Source: Colletes latitarsis (taxonomy: Eukaryota; Arthropoda; Insecta; Hymenoptera; Colletidae). Taken from it: 64,000 nucleotides of DNA. Location: the NCBI RefSeq assembly GCF_051014445.1, contig NW_027488377.1:2170001-2234000 (forward strand). The letters run 5' to 3'. Below are positions 28,290-44,100 of the stretch, piece by piece. The translations under genes were made by a program, and so were the position numbers. The notes below the pieces were generated by a model that ran no database searches, was not told where the DNA came from, and saw only the letters and a program-made list of their open reading frames with translations. Position 1 is the stretch's first letter. The number at the start of each line of letters is the position of its first letter.

Positions 28290-29190
28290 CTAACATGCGT
28301 TATCCTCTAAAATATTGTTCGAGACCAGGATTAATCGACTGTTTCAGTGTGGTACCACTTTACAACGTGATCCAAACCAGAAAAAGCCTAGGATCTGGCC
28401 AACGAGTATGCGAAAAATGCGAAAGTATGACCCTGATGAGGGCAAATCCCAGACCTATCCCAGACCTAACATGCGATATCGTCTAAAATATTGATCGAAA
28501 CCAGGTTTAATCGACTGTTTCAGTGTGGTACCACATTACTACCTGATCCAAACCAGAAAAAGCCCAGGATCTGGCCAACGAGTATGCGAAAAAAGCGAAA
28601 GTATGACCCTGACGAGGGCAAATCCCAGACCTATCCCAGACCTAACATGCGATATCCTCTAAAATATTGACCGAAACCAGGCTTAATCGACTGTTTCAGT
28701 GTGGTACCACATTACTACGTGATCCAAACCAGAAATAGCCCAGGATCTGGCCAACATGTATGAGAAATATGCGAAAGTATGAGTCTCATGAGGGCAAATC
28801 CCAGGCCTAACCTAGACCTAACATGGTGTATCCTCTAAAATATTGGTCGTATTAAGGTTTAATTAAGTGTTTCACTGTGGGAGCACATTACTACGTGATC
28901 CAATCCAGAAAAATCCAATGATCTGCCCAACAAGTATGAGAAATACGCGAAAGTTTGAGTCTGATGAGGGCAAATCCCAGGCCTAACCTAGACCTAACAT
29001 GCGTTATCCTTTAAAATATTGATCGAAACCAGGTTTCATGGACTATATCAGTGTGGTACCACATCACTACGTGATCCAAACCAGAAAAAGCCCAGTATCT
29101 GGCCAACGTGTATGCGAAAAATGCGAAAGTATGACCCTGATGAGGGCAAATCCCAGACCTATCCCAGACCTAACATGCGATATCGTCTAA
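28290..29190 (+). repeat. 0.9-kb block repeated at 30754-31654
   Basis: Five monomers match 30754-31654 at an offset of 2464 bp (14 monomers). Shared rare variants include ACTTTACAACGTG, GACCGAAACCAGGCTTAATCG (at 28668 and 31132) and the TATTAAGGTTTAATTAAG variant. A related run lies near 42.0-42.5 kb. Confidence 0.85.
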
Positions 29191-31679
29191 AATATTGATC
29201 GAAACCAGGTTTAATCGACTGTTTCAGTGTGGTGCCACATTACTACGTAATCCGAACCAGAAAAACCCCAGGATCTGGCCAACGAGTATGCGAAAAATGC
29301 GAAAGTATGGCCCTGATGAGGGCAAATCCCAGACCTATCCCAGACCTAACATGCGATATCGTCTAAAATATTGATCGAAACCTGATTTAATCGACTGTTT
29401 CAGTGTGGTACCACATTACTACCTGATCCAAACCAGAAATAACCCAGGAACTGTTCAACTAGTATGTGAGGAATACGACAGTATGGGTCTGATGAGGGCA
29501 AATCCTAGGCCTAACCTAGACCTAGCATGAGTTATCCTCTAAAATATTGATCGAAACCAGGTTTAATGGACTGTTTCAGTGTGGTACCACACCACTGCGA
29601 GATCCAGACAAGTGAAAGCTCAGGATCTGGCCAACAAGTATGTGAGAAATGCAAAGGTATGAGCCTGGTGAGGGCAGAACCCACACCTATCCCAGACCTA
29701 ACTTTCGTTATCCTATAAAATATTGATCGACATCGGGAATAATCGACTGTTTCAGTGTGGTGCCACATTAGTACGTGATCCAAACCAGAAAAACCCCATG
29801 ATCTGGCCAACGAGTATGCGAAAAATGCGGATGAATGAGCCAGATGAGGGCAAATCCTAGACCTAACCCAGACCTAACATGTGTTATCATCTAAAATATT
29901 GATCGAAACCAGTTTTAATCGACTGTTGCAGGATGGTACCACATTACTACCTGATCCAAACCAGAAATAACCCAGGAACTGTTCAACTAGTATGTGAGGA
30001 ATACGAAAGTATGGGTCTGATGAGGGCAAATCCTAGGCCTAACCTAGACCTAGCATGAGTTATCCTCTAAAATATTGATCGAAAACAGGTTTAATGGACT
30101 GTTTCAGTGTGGTACCACACTACTACGAGATCCAGACAAGTGAAAGCTCAGGATCTGGTCAACAAGTATGTGAGAAATGCGAAAGTATGACCCTGATGAG
30201 GGCAAATCCCAGACCTATCCCAGACCTAACATGCGTTATAATCTAAAATATTGATCGAAACCAGGTTTAATCGACTGTTTCAATGTGGTACCACATTACT
30301 ACGTGATCCAAACCAGAAATAGCCCAGGATCTGGCCAACATGTGTGAGAAATATGCGAAAGTATGAGTCTCATGAGGGCAAATCCCAGGCCTAACCTAGA
30401 CCTAACATGGTGTATCCTCTAAAACATTGGTCGTATCCAGGTTTAATTAACTGTTTCACTGTGGCACCACATTACTACGTGATCCAATCCAGAAAAATCC
30501 GAGGATCTGCCCAACAAGTATGAGAAATATGCGAAAGTTTGAGTCTGATGAGGGCAAATCCCAGGCCTAACCTAGACCTAACATGCGTTATCCACTAAAA
30601 TATTGGTCGAGACCAGGATTAATCGACTGTTTCAGTGTGGTACCACTTTACTACGTGATCCAAACCAGAAAAAGCCCAGGATCTGGCCAACGAGTATGCG
30701 AAAAATGCGAATGTATGACCCTGATGAGGGCAAATCCCAGACCTATCCCAGACCTAACATGCGTTATCCTCTAAAATATTGTTCGAGACCAGGATTAATC
30801 GACTGTTTCAGTGTGGTACCACTTTACAACGTGATCCAAACCAGAAAAAGCCCAGGATCTGGCCAACGAGTATGCGAAAAATGCGAAAGTATGACCCTGA
30901 TGAGGGCAAATCCCAGACCTATCCCAGACCTAACATGCGATATCGTCTAAAATATTGATCGAAACCAGGTTTAATCGACTGTTTCAGTGTGGTACCACAT
31001 TACTACCTGATCCAAACCAGAAAAAGCCCAGGATCTGGCCAACGAGTATGCGAAAAAAGCGAAAGTATGACCCTGACGAGGGCAAATCCCAGACCTATCC
31101 CAGACCTAACATGCGATATCCTCTAAAATAATGACCGAAACCAGGCTTAATCGACTGTTTCAGTGTGGTACCACATTACTACGTGATCCAAACCAGAAAT
31201 AGCCCAGGATCTGGCCAACATGTATGAGAAATATGCGAAAGTATGAGTCTCATGAGGGCAAATCCCAGGCCTAACCTAGACCTAACATGGTGTATCCTCT
31301 AAAATATTGGTCGTATTAAGGTTTAATTAAGTGTTTCACTGTGGTACCACATTACTACGTGATCCAATCCAGAAAAATCCAATGATCTGCCCAACAAGTA
31401 TGAGAAATACGCGAAAGTTTGAGTCTGATGAGGGCAAATCCCAGGCCTAACCTAGACCTAACATGCGTTATCCTTTAAAATATTGATCGAAACCAGGTTT
31501 CATGGACTGTATCAGTGTGGTACCACATCACTACGTGATCCAAACCAGAAAAAGCCCAGTATCTGGCCAACGTGTATGCGAAAAATGCGAAAGTATGACC
31601 CTGATGAGGGCAAATCCCAGACCTATCCCAGACCTAACATGCGATATCGTCTAAAATATTTATCAAGACCAGGTTTAAT

Positions 31680-32165
31680 TGAATGTTTCAGTGTGGTACC
31701 ACATTACTACGTAATCCAAACCAGAAAAAGCCCAGGATCAGCTCAACAAGTATGTGAAAAACGCGAAACTATGAGCCTGTTGAGGGCAAATCCCAGACCT
31801 ATCCCAGACCTAGCATGAGTTATCCTCGCAAATATTGATCGAAACCAGGTTTAATGGATTGTTTCAGTGTGGCACCACATTACTACGTGACCCAGACCAG
31901 TGAAAACCCAGGATCTGGCCAACAAGTATGTGAGAAATGCGAAGGTATGACCCTGATGAGGGCAAATCCCAGACCTATCCCAGACCTAACATGGTGCAAC
32001 CTCTAAAATATTGGTCGTATCCAGGTTTAGTTAACTGTTTCACTGTGGTACCCCATTACTACGTGATCCAATCCAGAAAAATCCAAGGATCTGCCCAACA
32101 AGTATGAGAAATATGCGAAAGTTTGAGTCTGATGAGGGCAAATCCCAGGCCTAACCTAGACCTAA
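31680..32165 (+). repeat. 0.5-kb block repeated near 39950-40435
   Basis: Rare variants TCCTCGCAAATATTG (31822 and 40092) and ACATGGTGCAACCTC (about 31989 and 40259) occur in the same order and spacing, an offset of about 8270 bp. A partial third copy of the second marker is near 46055. This shows long-range copying inside the array. Confidence 0.8.
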
Positions 32166-35100
32166 CATGCGTTATCCTTTAAAATATTGATCGAAACCAG
32201 GTTTCATGGACTGTATCAGTGTGGTACCACATCACTACGTGATCCAAACCAGAAAAAGCCCAGGATCTGGCCAACGTGTATGCGAAAAATGCGAAAGTAT
32301 GACCCTGATGAGGGCAAATCCCAGACCTATCCCAGACCTAACATGCGATAACGTCTAAGATATTGATCGAAACCAGGTTTAATCGACTGTTTCAGTGTGG
32401 TGCCACATTACTACGTGATCCGAACCAGAAAAACCCCAGGATCTGGCCAACGAGTTTGCGAAAAATGCGAAAGAATGAGCCAGATGAGGGCAAATCCTAG
32501 ACCTAACCCAGACCTAACATGCTTTATCATCTAAAATATTGATCGAAACCAGTTTTAATCGACTGTTTCAGAGTGGTAACACATTACCACCTGATCCAAA
32601 CCAGAAATAACCCAGGAACTGTTCAACTAGTATGTGAGGAATACGAAAGTATGGGTCTGATGAGGGCAAATCCTAGGCCTAACCTAGACCTAGCATGAGT
32701 TATCCTCTAAAATATTGATCGAAACCAGGTTTAATGGACTGTTTCAGTGTGGTACCACACTACTACGAGATCCAGACAAGTGAAAGCTCAGGATCTGGCC
32801 AACAAGTATGTGAGAAATGCGAAGGTATGAGCCTGGTGAGGGGCAGAACCCACACCTATCCCAGACCTAACTTTCGTTATCCTATAAAATATTGATCGAG
32901 ATCGGGAATAATCGACTGTTTCAGTGTGGTACCACTTTACTACGTGATCCAAACCAAAAAAAGCCAGGGTTCTGTTCAACAAGTATGTGAAAAATGCGAA
33001 AGTATGACCCTAATGAGGGCAAATCCCAGACATATCCCAGACCTAACATGCGATATCGTCTAAAATATTGTTCGAGACCAGGATTAATCGACTGTTTCAG
33101 TGTGGTACCACTTTACTACGTGATCCAAACCAGAAAAAGCCCAGGATCTGGCCAACGAGTATGCGAAAAATGCGAAAGTATGGCCCTGATGAGGGCAAAT
33201 CCCTGACCTAACCCAGACCTAACATGCGTCATCATCTAAAATATTGATCGAAACCAGTTTTAATCGACTGCTTCAGGGTGGTACCACATTACTACATGAT
33301 CCAAACCAGAAATAACCCAGGAACTGTTCAACTAGTATGTGAGGAATACGAAAGTATGGGTCTGATGAGGGCAAATCCTAGGCCTAACCTAGACCTAGCA
33401 TGAGTTATCCTCTAAAATATTCATCGAAAACAGGTTTAATGGACTGTTTCAGTGTGGTACCACACTACTACGCGATCCAGACAAGTGAAAGCTCAGGATC
33501 TGGTCAACAAGTATGTGAGAAATGCGAAAGTATGACCCTGATGAGGGCAAATCCCAGACCTATCCCAGTCCTTATATGCGTTATAGTCTAAAATATTGAT
33601 CGAAACCAGGTTTAATCGACTGTTTCAGTGTGGTACCACATTACTACGTGATCCAAACCAGAAATAGCCCAGGATCTGGCCAACATGTGTGAGAAATATG
33701 CGAAAGTATGAGTCTCATGAGGGCAAATCCCAGGCCTAACCTAGACCTAACATGGTGTATCCTCTAAAACATTGGTCGTATCCAGGTTTAATTAACTGTT
33801 TCACTGTGGTACCACATTACTACGTGATCCAATCCAGAAAAATCCAAGGATCTGCCCAACTAGTATGAGAAATATGCGAAAGTTTGAGTCTGATGACGGC
33901 AAATCCCAGGCCTAACCTAGACCTAACATGCGTTATCCTCTAAAATATTGATCGAAACCAGGTTTAATCGACTGTTTCAGGGTGGTACCACATTACTACC
34001 TGATCCAAACCAGAAATAACCCAGGAACTGTTCAACTAGTATGTGAGGAATACGAAAGTATGGGTCTGATGAGGGCAAATCCTAGGCCTAACCTAGACCT
34101 AACATGCGTTATCCTCTAAAATATTGATCGAAACTAGGTTTAATGGACTCTTTCAGTGTGGTACCACATTACTACGTGATCCAGACCAGTGAAAGCCTAG
34201 GATCTGGCCAAAAGGATATGAGAAATGCGAAGGTATGAGCCTGATGAGGGGCAGATCCCACACCTATCCCAGACCTAACTTGCGTTATCCTATAAAATTT
34301 TGATCGAGACCGGGATTAATCGACTGTTTCAGTGTGGTACCGCATTACTACGTGATTCAAACCGGAAAAAGCCCAGAATCTGGCCATCAAGTATGAGAAA
34401 TATGCGAATGTACGAGCGTGATGAGAGCATATCCGAGACCTAACCAAGACCTAACATGCGTTATTCTCTAGAATATTGATCGAAACCAGGTTTATTCGCC
34501 TGTTTCTGTGTGGTACCATATTACTATGTGATCCAAACCAGAAAACCCCAGGATCTGTTCAACAAGTATGTGAAGAATGCGATAGTATGAGTCTGATGAG
34601 GGCAAATCCCAGGCCTAACCTAGACTTAACATGCGTTATCATCTAAAATATTGATTGACACCTGGTTTAATCGACTGTTTCAGTGTGGTACCACATTACT
34701 AGCTGATCCGAACCAGAAATAACCCAGGAACTGTACAACTAGTATGTGAAGAATGCGAAAGTATGACCCTGATGAGGGTAAATCCCAGACCTATCCCAGA
34801 CCTAGCATGAGTTATCCTCTAAAATATTGATCGAAACCAGGCTTATTGGACTGTTTCAGTGTGGTACCACATTACTACGTGATCCAGACCAGTGAAAGCC
34901 CAGGATCTGGCCAAAAGGATGTGAGAAATGCGAAGGTATGAGCCTGATGAGGGGCAGATCCCACACCTATCCCAGACCTAACATCCGTTATCCTCTAAAA
35001 TATTGATCGAACCAGGTTTCATGGACTCTATCAGTGTGGTACCTCATTACCACGTGATTCAAGCCAGAAAAAACCCAGGATCTGTGCAACAAGTATGTGA

Positions 35101-38100
35101 AAAATGCGAAAGTTTGAGTATGATGAGGGCAAATCCCAGGCCTAACCTAGACCTAACATGCGTTATCCTCTAAAATATTGGTCGTGTCCAAGTTTAACTG
35201 ACTGTTTTAGTGTGGTTCCACTTTACTACGTGATCCAAAGCAGAAGAAACCCTCGATCAGGTCAACATGTATGTTAAAACTGCGAAAGTATGAACCTGAT
35301 GAGGGCAAATCCCAGACCAAACCTAGACCTAACATGTGTTATCCTCAATAATATTGATCGAAACCAGGTTTAATCGACTGCTTCAGTGTGGTACCACATT
35401 ACTACGTGATCCAAACCAGAAAAAACCTAGGATCTGTTAAACAAGTATGTAAAAAACGCGAAAATATGAGCCAGATGAGGGCAAATCCCAGATCTATCCC
35501 AGACCTAACATGCGTTATCATCTAAAATATTGATCGAAACCTGGTTTAATCGACTGTTTCAGTGTGGTACCACATTACTCGCTGATCCAAACCAGAAATA
35601 ACCCAGGCACTGTTCAACTAGTATGTGAAGTATGCGAAAGTATGACCTTGATGAGGGCAAATCCCAGACCTATCCCAGACCTAACATGCGATAACGTCCA
35701 AAATATTGATCGAAACCAGGTTTAATCGACTGTTTCTGTGTGGTACCACTTTACTACGTGATCCAAACCAGAAAAAGCCAGGGTTCTGTTCAACAAGTAT
35801 GTGAAAAATGCGAAAGTATGAGCCCGATGAGGGCAAAGCCCAGGCCTAACCTAGACCTAACATGCGTTATCCTCTAAAATATTGTTCGAGACCAGGATTA
35901 ATCGACTGTTCCAGTGTGGTACCACTTTACTACGTGATCCAAACCAGAAAAAGCCCAGGATCTGGCCAACGAGTATGCAAAAAATGCGAAAGTATGACCC
36001 TGATGAGGCCAAATCCCAGACCTATCCCAGACTTAACATGCGTTATCCTCTAAAATATTGATCGAGTCCAGGTATAATTGACTGTTTCAGTGTGGCACCA
36101 CATTACTACATAATCCAAACCTGAAATAAGCCAGGATCTGTTCAACAAGTATGTGAAGAATGCGAAAGTATGGGTCTGATGGGGGCAAATCCCAGGCCTA
36201 ACCTAGACCGAGCATGAGTTATCCTCGAAAATATTGATCGAAACCATGTTTAGTGGACTGTTTCAGTGTGGTACCACATTACTACGAGATCCAGACAAGT
36301 GAAAGCCCAGGATCTGGCCAACAAGTATGTGAGAAATGCGAAGGTATGAGACTGATGAGGGCAGAACCCATACCTATCCCAGACCTAACTTTCGTTATCC
36401 TATAAAATATTCATCGAGACCGGGATTAATCGACTGTTTCAGTGTGGTATCACTTTACTACGTGATCCAAACCAGAAAAAGCCCAGGATCTGGCAAACGA
36501 GTATGCGAAAAAAGCGAAAGTATGACCCTGATGAGGGCAAATCCCAGACCTATCCCAGACCTAACATGCGATATCGTCTAAAATATTTATCGAAACCAGG
36601 TTTAATCGACTGTTTCAGTGTGGTGCCACATTACTACGTGATCCGAACCAGAAAAACCCCAGGATCTGGCCAACGAGTATGCGAAAAATGCGAAAGTATG
36701 GCCCTGATGAGGGCAAATCCCAGACCTATCCCAGACCTAACATGCGATATCGTCTAAAATATTGATCGAAACCTGATTTAATCGACTGTTTCAGTGTGGT
36801 ACCACATTACTACCTGATCCAAACCAGAAATAACCCAGGAACTGTTCAACTAGTATGTGAGGAATACGAAAGTATGGGTCTGATGAGGGCAAATCCTAGG
36901 CCTAACCTAGACCTAGCATGAGTTATCCTCTAAAATATTGATCGAAACCAGGTTTAATGGACTGTTTCAGTGTGGTACCACACCACTACGAGATCCAGAC
37001 AAGTGAAAGCACAGGATCTGGCCAACAAGTATGTGAGAAATGCGAAGGTATGAGCCTGGTGAGGGCAGAACCCACACCTATCCCAGACCTAACTTTCGTT
37101 ATCCTATAAAATATTGATCGAGATCGGGAATAATCGACTGTTTCAGTGTGGTACCACTTTACTACGTGATCCAAACCAGAAATAGCCAGGGTTCTGTTCA
37201 ACAAGTATGTGAAAAATGCGAAAGTATGACCCTGATGAGGGCAAATCCCAGACCTATCCCAGACCTAACATGCGATATCGTCTAAAATATTGTTCGAAAC
37301 CTGGTTTAATCGACTGTTTCAGTGTGGTACCACATTACTACCTGATCCAAACCAGAAAAAGCCCAGGATCTGGCCAACGAGTATGCGAAAAAAGCGAAAG
37401 TATGACCCTGATGAGGGCAAATCCCAGACCTATCCCAGACCTAACATGCGATATCGTTTGAAATATTGATCGAAGCCAGGTTTAATCGACTGTTTCAGTG
37501 TGGTACCACATTACTACGTGATCCAAACCAAAAAAAGCCCAGGATCTGTTCAACTAGTATGTGAAAAACGCGAAACTATTAGCCTGATGAGGGCAAATCC
37601 CAGACCTATCCCTGACCTAGCATGCGATATCGTCTAAAATATTGATCGAAACCAGGTTTAATTGACTGTTTTAGTGTGGTGCCACATTAGTACGTGATCC
37701 AAACCAGAAAAACCCCATGATCTGGCCAACGAGTATGCGAAAAATGCGAATGAATGAGCCAGATGAGGGCAAATCCTAGACCTAACCCAGACCTAACATG
37801 TGTTATCATCTAAAATATTGATCGAAACCAGTTTTAATCGACTGTTTCAGGGTGGTACCACATTACTACCTGATCCAAACCAGAAATAACCCAGGAACTG
37901 TTCAACTAGTATGTGAGGAATACGAAAGTATGAGTCTGATGAGGGCAAATCCTAGGCCTAACCTAGACCTAGCATGAGTTATCCTCTAAAATATTGATCG
38001 AAAACAGGTTTAATGGACTGTTTCAGTGTGGTACCACACTACTACGAGATCCAGACAAGTGAAGGCTCAGGATCTGGTCAACAAGTATGTGAGAAATGCG

Positions 38101-41100
38101 AAAGTATGACCCTGATGAGGGCAAATCCCAGACCTATCCCAGACCTAACATGCGTTATAATCTAAAATATTGATCGAAACCAGGTTTAATCGACTGTTTC
38201 AGTGTGGTACCACATTACTACGTGATCCAAACCAAAAATAGCCCAGGATCTGGCCAACATGTGTGAGAAATATGCGAAAGTTTGAGTCTGATGACGGCAA
38301 ATCCCAGGCCTAACATAGACCTAACATCCGTTGTCCTCTAAAATATTGATCGAAACCAGGTTTCATGGACTCTATCAGTATGGTACCACATTACCACCTG
38401 ATTCAAGCCAGAAAAAACCCAGGATCTGTACAACAAGTATGTGAAAAATGCGAAAGTTTGAGTCTGATGAGGGCAAATCCCAGGCCTAACCTAGACCTAA
38501 CATGCGTTATCCTCTAAAATATTGGTCGAGACCAGGATTAATCGACTGTTTCAGTGTGGTATCACTTTACTACGTGATCCAAACCAGAAAAAGCCCAGGA
38601 TCTGGCCAACGAGTATGCGAAAAAAGCGAAGGTATGACCCTGATGAGGGCAAATCCCAGACCTATCCCAGACCTAACATGCGATATCGTCTAAAATATTG
38701 ATCGAAACCAGGTTTAATCGACTGTTTCAGTGTGGTACCACGTTACTACGTGATCCAAACCAAAAAAAGCCCAGGATCTGTTCAACAAGTGTGTGAAAAA
38801 CGCGAAATTATTAGCCTGATGAGGGCAAATCCCAGACCTATCCCAGACCTAGCATGAGTTATCCTCTAAAATATTGATCGAAACCAGGCTTAATGGACTG
38901 TTTCAGTGTGGTACCACATTACTACGTGATCCAGACCAGTGAAAGCCTAGGATCTGGCCAAAAGGATGTGAGAAATGCGAAGGTATGAGCCTGATGAGGG
39001 GCAGATCCCACACCTATCCCAGACCTAACTTGCGTTATCCTATAAAATATTGATCGAGACCGGGATTAATCGACTGTTTCAGTGTGGTACCACATTACTA
39101 CGTGATTCAAACCAGAAAAAGCCCAGAATCTGGCCATCAAGTTTGAGAAATATGCGAAAGTACGAGCGTGATGAGAGCATATCCGAGACCTAACCATGAC
39201 CTAACACGCGTTATTCTCTAGAATATTGTTCGAAACCAGGTTTAATGGACGGTTTCAGTGTGGTACCACATTACTACGTGATCCAACCCAGAAAAAGCCC
39301 AGGATCTGTTCAACAAGTATGTGAAAATGCGAAACTATGAGCCTGATGAGGGCAAATCCCAGACCTATGCCAGACCTAACATGCGTTATCCTCTAAAATA
39401 TTTATCAAGACCAGGTTTAATTGAATGTTTCAGTGTGGTACCACATTACTATGTGGTCCAATCCAGTAAAATCCAAGGATCTGCCCAACAAGTATGGGAA
39501 ATATGCGAAAGTTTGATTCTGATGAGGGCAAATCCCAGGCCTAACCTAGACCTAACATGCGTTATCCTCTAAAATATTGGTCGTGTCCAGGTTTAACTAA
39601 CTGTTTTAGTGTGGTTCCACTTTACTACGTGATCCAAAGCAGAAATAACCCCCGATCAGGTCAACATGTATGTTAAAACTGCGAAAGTATGAACCTGATG
39701 AGGGCAAATCCCAGACCAAACCTAGACCTAACATGTGTTATCCTCAAGAATATTGATCGAAACCTGGTATAATCGACTGTTTCAGTGTGGTACCACATTA
39801 CTCGCTGATCCAAACCAGAATTAACCCAGGAACTGTTCAACTAGTATGTGAAGTATGCGAAAGTATGACCTTGATGAGGGCAAATCCCAGACCTATCCCA
39901 GACCTAACATGCGATAACGTCCAAAATATTGATCGAAACCAGGTTTAATCGAATGTTTCAGTGTGGTACCACATTACTACGTAATCCAAACCAGAAAAAG
40001 CCCTGGATCTGCTCAACAAGTATGTGAAAAACGCGAAACTATGAGCCTGTTGAGGGCAAATCCCAGACCTATCCCAGACCTAGCATGAGTTATCCTCGCA
40101 AATATTGATCGAAACCAGGTTTAATGGATTGTTTCAGTGTGGCACCACATTACTACGTGATCCAGACCAGTGAAAACCCAGGATCTGGCCAACAAGTATG
40201 TGAGAAATGCGAAGGTATGACCCTGATGAGGGCAAATCCCAGACCTATCCCAGACCTAACATGGTGCAACCTCTAAAATATTGGTCGTATCCAGGTTTAG
40301 TTAACTGTTTCATTGTGGTACCCCATTACTACGTGATCCAATCCAGAAAAATCCAAGGATCTGCCCAACAAGTATGAGAAATATGCGAAAGTTTGAGTCT
40401 GATGAGGGCAAATCCCAGGCCTAACCTAGACCTAACACGCGATATCGTCTAAAATATTGATCGAAACCAGGTTTAATCGACTGTTTCAGTGTGGTACCAC
40501 ATTACTACCTGATCCAAACCAGAAAAAGCCCAGGAACTGTTCAACTAGTATGTGAAGTATGCGAAAGTATGACCTTGATGAGGGCAAATCCCAGACCTAT
40601 CCCAGACCTAACTTGCGATATCGTCTAAAATATTGATCGAAACCAGGTTTAATCGACTGTTTCAGTGTGGTACCACTTTACTACGTGATGCAAACCAGAA
40701 AAAGCCGGGGTTCTGTTCAACAAGTATGTGAAAAATGCGAAAGTATGAACCCGATGGGGGCAAATCCCAGGATTAACCTAGACGTAACGTGCGTTATCCT
40801 CTAAAATATTGTTCGAGACCAGGTATAATTGACTGTTTCAGTGTGGCACCACATTACTACGAGATCCAGACAAGTGAAAGCCCAGGATCTGGCCAACGAG
40901 TATGTGAGAAATGCGAAGTTGTGAGCCTGATGAGGGCAGATCCAACACCTATCCCAGACCTAATTTGCGTTATCCACTAAAATATTGATCGAGACCAGGT
41001 TTAATCGACTGTTTCATTGTGGTACCACATTACTTCGTGATCCAAACCAGAAAAAGCCCAGGATCTGGCCAACAAGTATGAGAAATATGCGAAAGTATGA

Positions 41101-44100
41101 GCCTGATGCGGGCAAATCTTGGACCTATCCCAGACGTAACATGCGTTATCCTCTAAAATATTGATCGAGACCAGGATTAATCGACTGTTTCAGTGTGGCA
41201 CCACATTACTACATGATCCAAACCAGAAATGAACCAGGATCTGTTCAACAAGTATGTGAAGAATGCGAAAGTATGGGTCTGATGGGGGCAAATCCCAGGC
41301 CTAACCTAGACCGAGCATGAGTTATCCTCTAAAATATTGATCGAAACCAGGTTTCATGGACTGTATCAGTGTGGTACCACATCACTACGTGATCCAAACC
41401 AGAAAAAGCCCAGGATCTGGCCAACGTGTATGCGAAAAATGCGAAAGTATGGGTCTGATGGGGGCAAATCCCACGCCTAACATAGATCTAACATGCGTTA
41501 TCCTCTAAAATATTGATCGAGACCAGGATTAATCGACTGTTTCAGTGTGGTACCACTTTACTTCGTGATCCAAACCAGAAAAAGCCCAGGATCTGACCAT
41601 CAAGTATGTGAAGAATGCGAAAGTATGGGTCTGATGGGGGCAAATCCCAGGCCTAACCTAGACCGAGCATGAGTTATCCTCTAAAATATTGATCGAAACC
41701 AGGTTTAATGGACTGTTTCAGTGTGGTACCACATTACTACGAGATCCAGACAAGTGAAAGCCCAGGATCTGGCCAACAAGTATGTGAGAAATGCGAAGGC
41801 ATGAGACTGATGAGGGCAGAACCCATACCTATCCCAGACCTAACTTTCGTTATCCTATAAAATATTCATCGAGACCGGGATTAATCGACTGTTTCAGTGT
41901 GGTACCACTTTACTACGTGATCCAAACCAGAAAAAGCCAGGGTTCTGTTCAACAAGTATGGGAAACATGCGAAGGTATGAGACTCATGAGTGCAAATCCC
42001 AGACCTGACATGCGATATCGTCTAAAATATTGATCGAAACCAGGTGTAATCGACTGTTTCAGTGTGGTACCACATTACTACGTGATCCAAACCAGAAAAA
42101 GCCCAGGATCTGGCCAACATGTATGAGAAATATGCGAAAGTATGAGTCTCATGAGGGCAAATCCCAGGCCTAACCTAGACCTAACATGGTGTATCCTCTA
42201 AAATATTGGTCGTATTAAGGTTTAATTAAGTGTTTCACTGTGGTACCACATTACTACGTGATCCAATCCAGAAAAATCCAATGATCTGCCCAACAAGTAT
42301 GAGAAATATGCGAAAGTTTGAGTCTGATGAGGGCAAATCCCAGGCCTAACCTAGACCTAACATGCGTTATCCTTTAAAATATTGATCGAAACCAGGTTTC
42401 ATGGACTGTATCAGTGTGGTACCACATCACTACGTGATCCAAACCAGAAAAAGCCCAGGATCTGGCCAACGTGTATGCGAAAAATGCGAAAGTATGACCC
42501 TGATGAGGGCAAATCCCAGACCTATCCCAGACCTAACATGCGATATCGTCTAAAATATTGATCGAAACCAGGTTTAATCGACTGTTTCAGAGTGGTACCA
42601 CGTTACCACCTGATCCAAACCAGAAATAACCCAGGAACTGTGCAACTAGTATGTGAGGAATACGAAAGTATGGGTCTGATGAGGGCAAATCCTAGGCCTA
42701 ACCTAGACCTAGCATGAGTTATCCTCTAAAATATAGATCGAAACCAGGTTTAATGGACTGTTTCAGTGTGGTACCACACTACTACGAGATCCAGACAAGT
42801 GAAAGCTCAGGATCTGGCCAACAAGTATGTGAGAAATGCGAAGGTATGAGCCTGGTGAGGGCAGAACCCACACCTATCCCAGACCTAACTTTCGTTACCC
42901 TATAAAATATTGATCGAGATCGGGAATAATCGACTGTTTCAGTGTGGTACCACTTTACTACGTGATCCAAACCAGAAAAAGCCAGGGTTCTGTTCAACAA
43001 GTATGTGAAAAATGCGAAAGTATGACCCTGATGAGGGCAAATCCCAGACCTATCCCAGACCTAACATGCGATATCGTCTAAAATATTGTTCGAGACCAGG
43101 ATTAATCGACTGTTTCAGTGTGGTACCACTTTACTACGTGATCCAAACCAGAAAAAGCCCAGGATCTGGCCAACGAGTATGCGAAAAATGCGAAAGTATG
43201 GCCCTGATGAGGGCAAATCCCAGACCTATCCCAGACCTAACATGCGATATCGTCTAAAATATCGATCGAAACCTCGTTTAATCGACTGTTTCAGTGTGGT
43301 ACCACATTACTACCTGATCCAAACCAGAAAAAGCCGAGGATCTGGCCAACGAGTATGCGAAAAAAGCGAAAGTATGACCCTGATGAGGGCAAATCGCAGA
43401 CCTATCCCAGACCTAACATGCGATATCGTCTAAAATATTGATCGAAACCAGGTTTAATCGACTGTTTCAGTGTGGTACCACATTACTACGTGATCCAAAC
43501 CAAAAAAAGCCCAGGATCTGTTCAACAAGTATGTGAAAAACGCGAAACTATTAGCCTGATGAGGGCAAATCCCAGTCCTATCCCTGACCTAGCATGCGAT
43601 ATCGTCTAAAATATTGATCGAAACCAGGTTTAATTGACTGTTTCAGTGTGGTGCCACATTACTACGTGATCCAAACCAGAAAAACCCCAGGATCTGGCCA
43701 ACGAGTATGCGAAAAATGCGAAAGAATGAGCCAGATGAGGGCAAATCCTAGACGTAACCCAGACCTAACATGCGTTATCATCTAAAATATTGATCGAAAC
43801 CAGTTTTAATCGACTGTTTCAGGGTGGTACCACATTACTACCTGATCCAAACCAGAAATAACCCAGGAACTGTTCAACTAGTATGTGAGGAATACGAAAG
43901 TATGGGTCTGATGAGGGCAAATCCTAGGCCTAACCTAGACCTAGCATGAGTTATCCTCTAAAATATTGATCGAAACCAGGTTTAATGGACTGTTTCAGTG
44001 TGGTACCACACTACAACGAGATCCAGACAAGTGAAAGCTCAGGATCTGGTCAACAAGTATGTGAGAAATGCGAAAGTATGACCCTGATGAGGGCAAATCC

